In this document: piece after piece, positions 63,994 to 64,000 of the stretch
Position numbering within the stretch: position 1 is the first letter of the stretch
How the letters are laid out: the number at the start of each line of letters is the position of its first letter
Assembly: GCA_049115695.1 (NCBI GenBank)
Contig: JAGDZR010000007.1
Location: 343,561-407,560 of the forward strand
Source: JAGDZR01 sp049115695
GTDB taxonomy: Bacteria; Bacteroidota; Bacteroidia; Cytophagales; Cyclobacteriaceae
DNA length: 64,000 bases
Direction: 5' to 3'
Program-made: the position numbers and the translations under genes
The notes under the pieces: model-generated
What the model was told of the DNA's origin: nothing
Seen by the model: only the letters and a program-made list of their open reading frames with translations
Databases searched by the model: none

Positions 63994-64000
63994 GCCGTGA

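Overview
The window looks like chromosome of a marine-type Bacteroidota, most probably order Cytophagales. The signs are the type IX secretion (T9SS) parts (DUF5103 plug protein, PorP/SprF, a giant CHU_C/type B-sorted protein), a DnaE with a fused N-terminal exonuclease, a PUR/DUF3276 protein, a DUF5916 outer-membrane protein, LytTR and ECF-sigma regulation, and TAnnTTTG promoter elements in place of sigma-70 boxes. Order and genus are inferred from gene content only.

Layout. 1-3.8 kb: a truncated secreted protein, a TPR-like/zinc-finger protein and a three-gene polyamine operon (carboxyspermidine dehydrogenase, DinB-like protein, carboxyspermidine decarboxylase). 3.8-9.7 kb: DUF5916 protein, an ECF sigma factor with an anti-sigma-like/beta-barrel fusion, and the divergent T9SS plug lipoprotein. 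9.7-13.2 kb: a stand-alone cas6 behind ychF and an AI-2E family transporter, then the PUR protein. 13.3-18.9 kb: DUF58 protein, exonuclease-DnaE and thioredoxin. 19.1-23.1 kb: LytTR regulator, a beta-barrel protein and a large coiled-coil lipoprotein. 23.2-26.6 kb: repeat-bearing spacers, a two-TM protein, a DEAD-box helicase, MsrA and a strikingly periodic 41-bp repeat array.

26.6-42.4 kb holds a tightly overlapping division and cell-wall (dcw) operon on the minus strand: mraZ, rsmH, ftsL-like, ftsI, murE, mraY, an uncharacterised helical protein, murD, ftsW, murG, murC, ftsQ, ftsA, ftsZ. It starts at a textbook Bacteroidota promoter overlapped by three 10-bp MraZ-type repeats and ends at a strong hairpin terminator. 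murF and ddl are not in the cluster.

42.8-61 kb: secreted proteins, an FKBP isomerase, an HExxH protein, polyprenyl diphosphate synthase, a PhzF-like protein, a phospholipid pair (acyltransferase and gpsA), an M48 protease, the divergent PorP/CHU_C pair, a DUF2249-ScdA_N-hemerythrin repair protein, an acyl-CoA dehydrogenase and two small membrane proteins. 61.2-64 kb is accessory: a zinc-ribbon protein with a 26-bp tandem duplication at its 3' end, a tyrosine recombinase, and an HNH-type protein flanked by complementary half-sites resembling the two ends of an integron-type gene cassette.

The observations most worth following are the possible recombinase/cassette system at the right edge, the orphan cas6, the CRISPR-like (but probably not CRISPR) array downstream of msrA, and the unknown gene translationally embedded between mraY and murD.
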